Positions 62,601 to 64,000 of a stretch of DNA of 64,000 nt are shown piece after piece; position 1 is the first letter of the stretch, and the number at the start of each line of letters is the position of its first letter. The position numbers were made by a program, and so were the translations under genes. Location: NCBI GenBank assembly GCA_017506865.1, contig JAFCMP010000235.1:558001-622000 (forward strand), read 5' to 3'. The notes beneath the pieces were generated by a model. The model did not search any database. It had not been told where the DNA came from and worked only from the letters and a program-made list of their open reading frames with translations. This DNA is from Tribonema minus. Taxonomy: Eukaryota > Sar > Xanthophyceae > Tribonematales > Tribonemataceae.

Positions 62601-64000
62601 CCGAACCGGCGCTGCCCCCGCAGGTGGAGCTGGAGTCCCTGCAGGAGCAGCTGCGCGTGCGCAAGGAGAAGCAGTACCAGCTGCTGGAGAAGCTGCAGGG
62701 GCAGGAGGAAGCCAAGCGGCAGGCGGAGGACCAGGTACTGATCAGCCATTGTGTAGAGCGCTGCTGCTGTTGTATGTGCTGAGCGCTGCCTTGAGGATGT
62801 GCTGTAGTTGAGCGCTGCTGTTGTCTATACTGAGCGCTGCCTTGAGGATGCCGACAGCTGCTGGAGGAGCTGCAGGGCCAGGAGGAGGCCAGGCGGCAGG
62901 CGGAGGACCAGGTACCGCTGGAGCGGTGATCAGTTGTCGTGTTGACCGCTGCTGCTGTTGTATATACTGAGCGCTGCCTTGAGAATGCGGACAGCTGCTG
63001 GAGAAGCTGCAGGGCCAGAAGATGGCCAAGCGGCAGGCGGAGGACCAGGCATGGACCAGTGGCGGGGGCGCTGACTAGATGTCGTGTCGAGCGCTGCTGT
63101 TGAATGTGGTCGATGCTGACGATGGGGCTGAGCACTGATCAGTTTTCATGGCGAGCGCTGCTGACAATGGGGCTGAGCGCTGACTCAGTTGTCGTACTGT
63201 TGTGACGTTGAGCGCTGCTGACCCCGAACCCAGGTGCCGTGTCTGAGCACTGCTGGTGTAAACTTGAAGTATGCTGAGCGCTGTCATGAGGATGTGGACA
63301 GCTGCTAATGAAGTTGGAGAGGTCCGGCAGAGCTCAGGCGCAGGTGGAGCACCAGACTAACCCTAACCCTAAACTAACCCTTATCCTGCTGATCGGGGAT
63401 GAACCTCAGTAACGCAACTGAGTGCCTATGTTGCGACTGGCGCTCACCCTCCTTTAGTGCGGGCTTGAGGTTGACTCAGTGTCAGCTGTTGGAGAACGCG
63501 CTTGACCAGGAGGAGGCAATGCGGCAGGCAGAAGGTCAGGTGGTGGCCAGTGATGACTGATGGAACGTAGCTGAAAGGTGGTGGTGTGTTGAGTTCTGGT
63601 GTGATGCTGAGCACTGCTCGACAGCTTCAGCAACGCCAGCCACAGGGGGGGGGGGCAGGGGAACAGAGGTCATCGCGCGGCACGCAGAGGGTCTGCAGCA
63701 GCGCTCTGACCATTAGTATTGACACGTTGGCAGCATCGGCAGTGCCGAGCGGTGCTGACATCACATTGAGCGCGGACGTCATCATCCTGAGCACTGCACC
63801 GCCGCGCATTCAATCGGAGTGCCGGCCGCCGCGACAGTCGTGGGCCAAGCAGCTGCACTGTGTGTGCTGCCGCTGCAGGCGCAGTCGCAGCTGCACACTG
63901 TTGTTGGTGGCACAGCACCACAAAAGCTCTTCGCTTCATGACTGCATGTCACCGCAGGGTCAGGGTCGAAGCCTGTTCAGCGTCGGAGAGAAGGAGTTGA
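59614..64000 (+). CDS. Coiled-coil protein of unknown function; 3' end open or uncertain
   Basis: Well-supported exons: 59614-59805, 60077-60196, 60774-60869, 61492-61638, 62210-62278 and 62624-62734, all phase 0, together 245 residues. Possible further exons are 54-nt units at 62858-62911, 62995-63048, 63302-63355 and 63486-63539, then 63879 or 63958 onward. The start MATMMSPDLMPTMAESLGGG precedes an almost continuous heptad coiled coil (EALKMKDEQLRILQEQNSQL, RLAAEEENRTLRETVFEAQG, LRIMTDQNAELLRLLEAEEA, LESLQEQLRVRKEKQYQLLE). Regular helix-only composition suggests a structural, cytoskeletal or axonemal protein, but I do not recognise the family. GCGGGCGCAG-type Ala stretches (AARAAADAAAAVRDLEALRG) fall in exon 4. 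The far end, near 63958, has GQGRSLFSVGEKEL in frame up to the window edge, so the gene may continue. Confidence 0.8.
61173..61360 (+). repeat. Two echoes of coiled-coil exon 4 start, acceptors kept
   Basis: The real exon starts at 61492 (TGCAG|GCGGCGCGCGCGGCGG). Echo starts are 61328 (TGCAG|GCGGCACGCGCGGCGG) and 61173 (CGCAG|GCGGCACGCGCATGGC), about 155-164 bases apart. Upstream flanks also repeat (GCTTTCTCGCCAGCTGCCATGTGC, ACGTTCTTGCCAGCTGCGATG; CATCGGCGGCGGCGGCGC). Three 3' splice sites are thus available. Confidence 0.88.
62681..63539 (+). repeat. Tandem 54-nt mini-exon array (one parent segment plus four copies)
   Basis: The last 54 bases of exon 6 (62681-62734) encode LLEKLQGQEEAKRQAEDQ. 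Copies, each exactly 54 bases in phase 0 after an AG: 62858-62911 LLEELQGQEEARRQAEDQ (donor GTACCG); 62995-63048 LLEKLQGQKMAKRQAEDQ (GCATGG); 63302-63355 LLMKLERSGRAQAQVEHQ (no donor; telomere-like tract follows); 63486-63539 LLENALDQEEAMRQAEGQ (GTGGTG). Spacers share GAGCGCTGCCTTGAGGATG. The first copy is almost surely splice-competent. Confidence 0.93.
63355..63385. repeat. Telomere-like tract abutting a dead mini-exon copy
   Basis: ACTAACCCTAACCCTAAACT begins directly after the last base of the 54-nt copy ending at 63355, replacing the donor. Further ACCCTTATCC follows. Confidence 0.85.

Overview
The window looks like nuclear DNA of a GC-rich, flagellated alga with a secondary plastid, most likely a haptophyte and possibly a pelagophyte or similar stramenopile. 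The reasons are spliceosomal GT-AG introns in almost every gene (plus one GC-AG intron), long C-tracts just upstream of 3' splice sites, alanine- and glycine-rich proteins, a plastid-targeting leader with a D-A-F cleavage context, and genes typical of flagellated eukaryotes. The taxonomic call is inference. No rRNA, tRNA, CRISPR or bacterial-type feature was seen.

Layout, left to right: (1) the 3' part of eEF1B (+). (2) A phosphagen-kinase-like gene (-) with an N-myristoylation motif, a long RRKSS-rich tail and a lost active site. It is divergent from (3) an androglobin/calpain-like gene (+) in which I find no globin. (4) A UPF0489 (C5orf22-type) gene (-), divergent from (5) a small plastid-targeted thioredoxin-like [2Fe-2S] protein (+). 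(6) A TPR plus prolyl-hydroxylase-like gene (-) that has lost two metal-binding histidines and the 2-oxoglutarate arginine. (7) An intronless His-rich membrane protein (+) of unknown role. (8) An EHD-family dynamin-like ATPase (-), complete in seven exons. (9) A 5 kb gene-poor zone at 35.4-40.2 kb, full of segmental duplications, EHD 5' fragments and three broken copies of an unknown gene. (10) CCT7, the eta subunit of the cytosolic chaperonin (+), complete in nine exons. (11) A DENN-type Afi1/SPA-domain protein (-), ten exons resolved and the first exon not found. (12) A coiled-coil protein (+) that runs to or past the right edge. Exon joins were set by hand from splice sites, reading phase and family conservation.

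The most striking pattern is structural. In most of the multi-exon genes, introns carry partial, degenerate copies ('echoes') of the neighbouring exon-intron junction, often in tandem arrays with the splice site preserved. The best cases are a five-unit array with a 167-bp period (53.5-54.2 kb), a five-unit array fused to telomere-like CCCTAA tracts (51.9-52.6 kb), and a coiled-coil exon echoed four times as exact 54-nt phase-0 mini-exons (62.7-63.5 kb). This looks like recurrent tandem duplication of splice junctions, a possible source of new introns and exons.

A second theme is pseudoenzymes. The phosphagen kinase and the 2-oxoglutarate oxygenase both keep their fold motifs but lack catalytic residues, and the androglobin appears to lack its globin.
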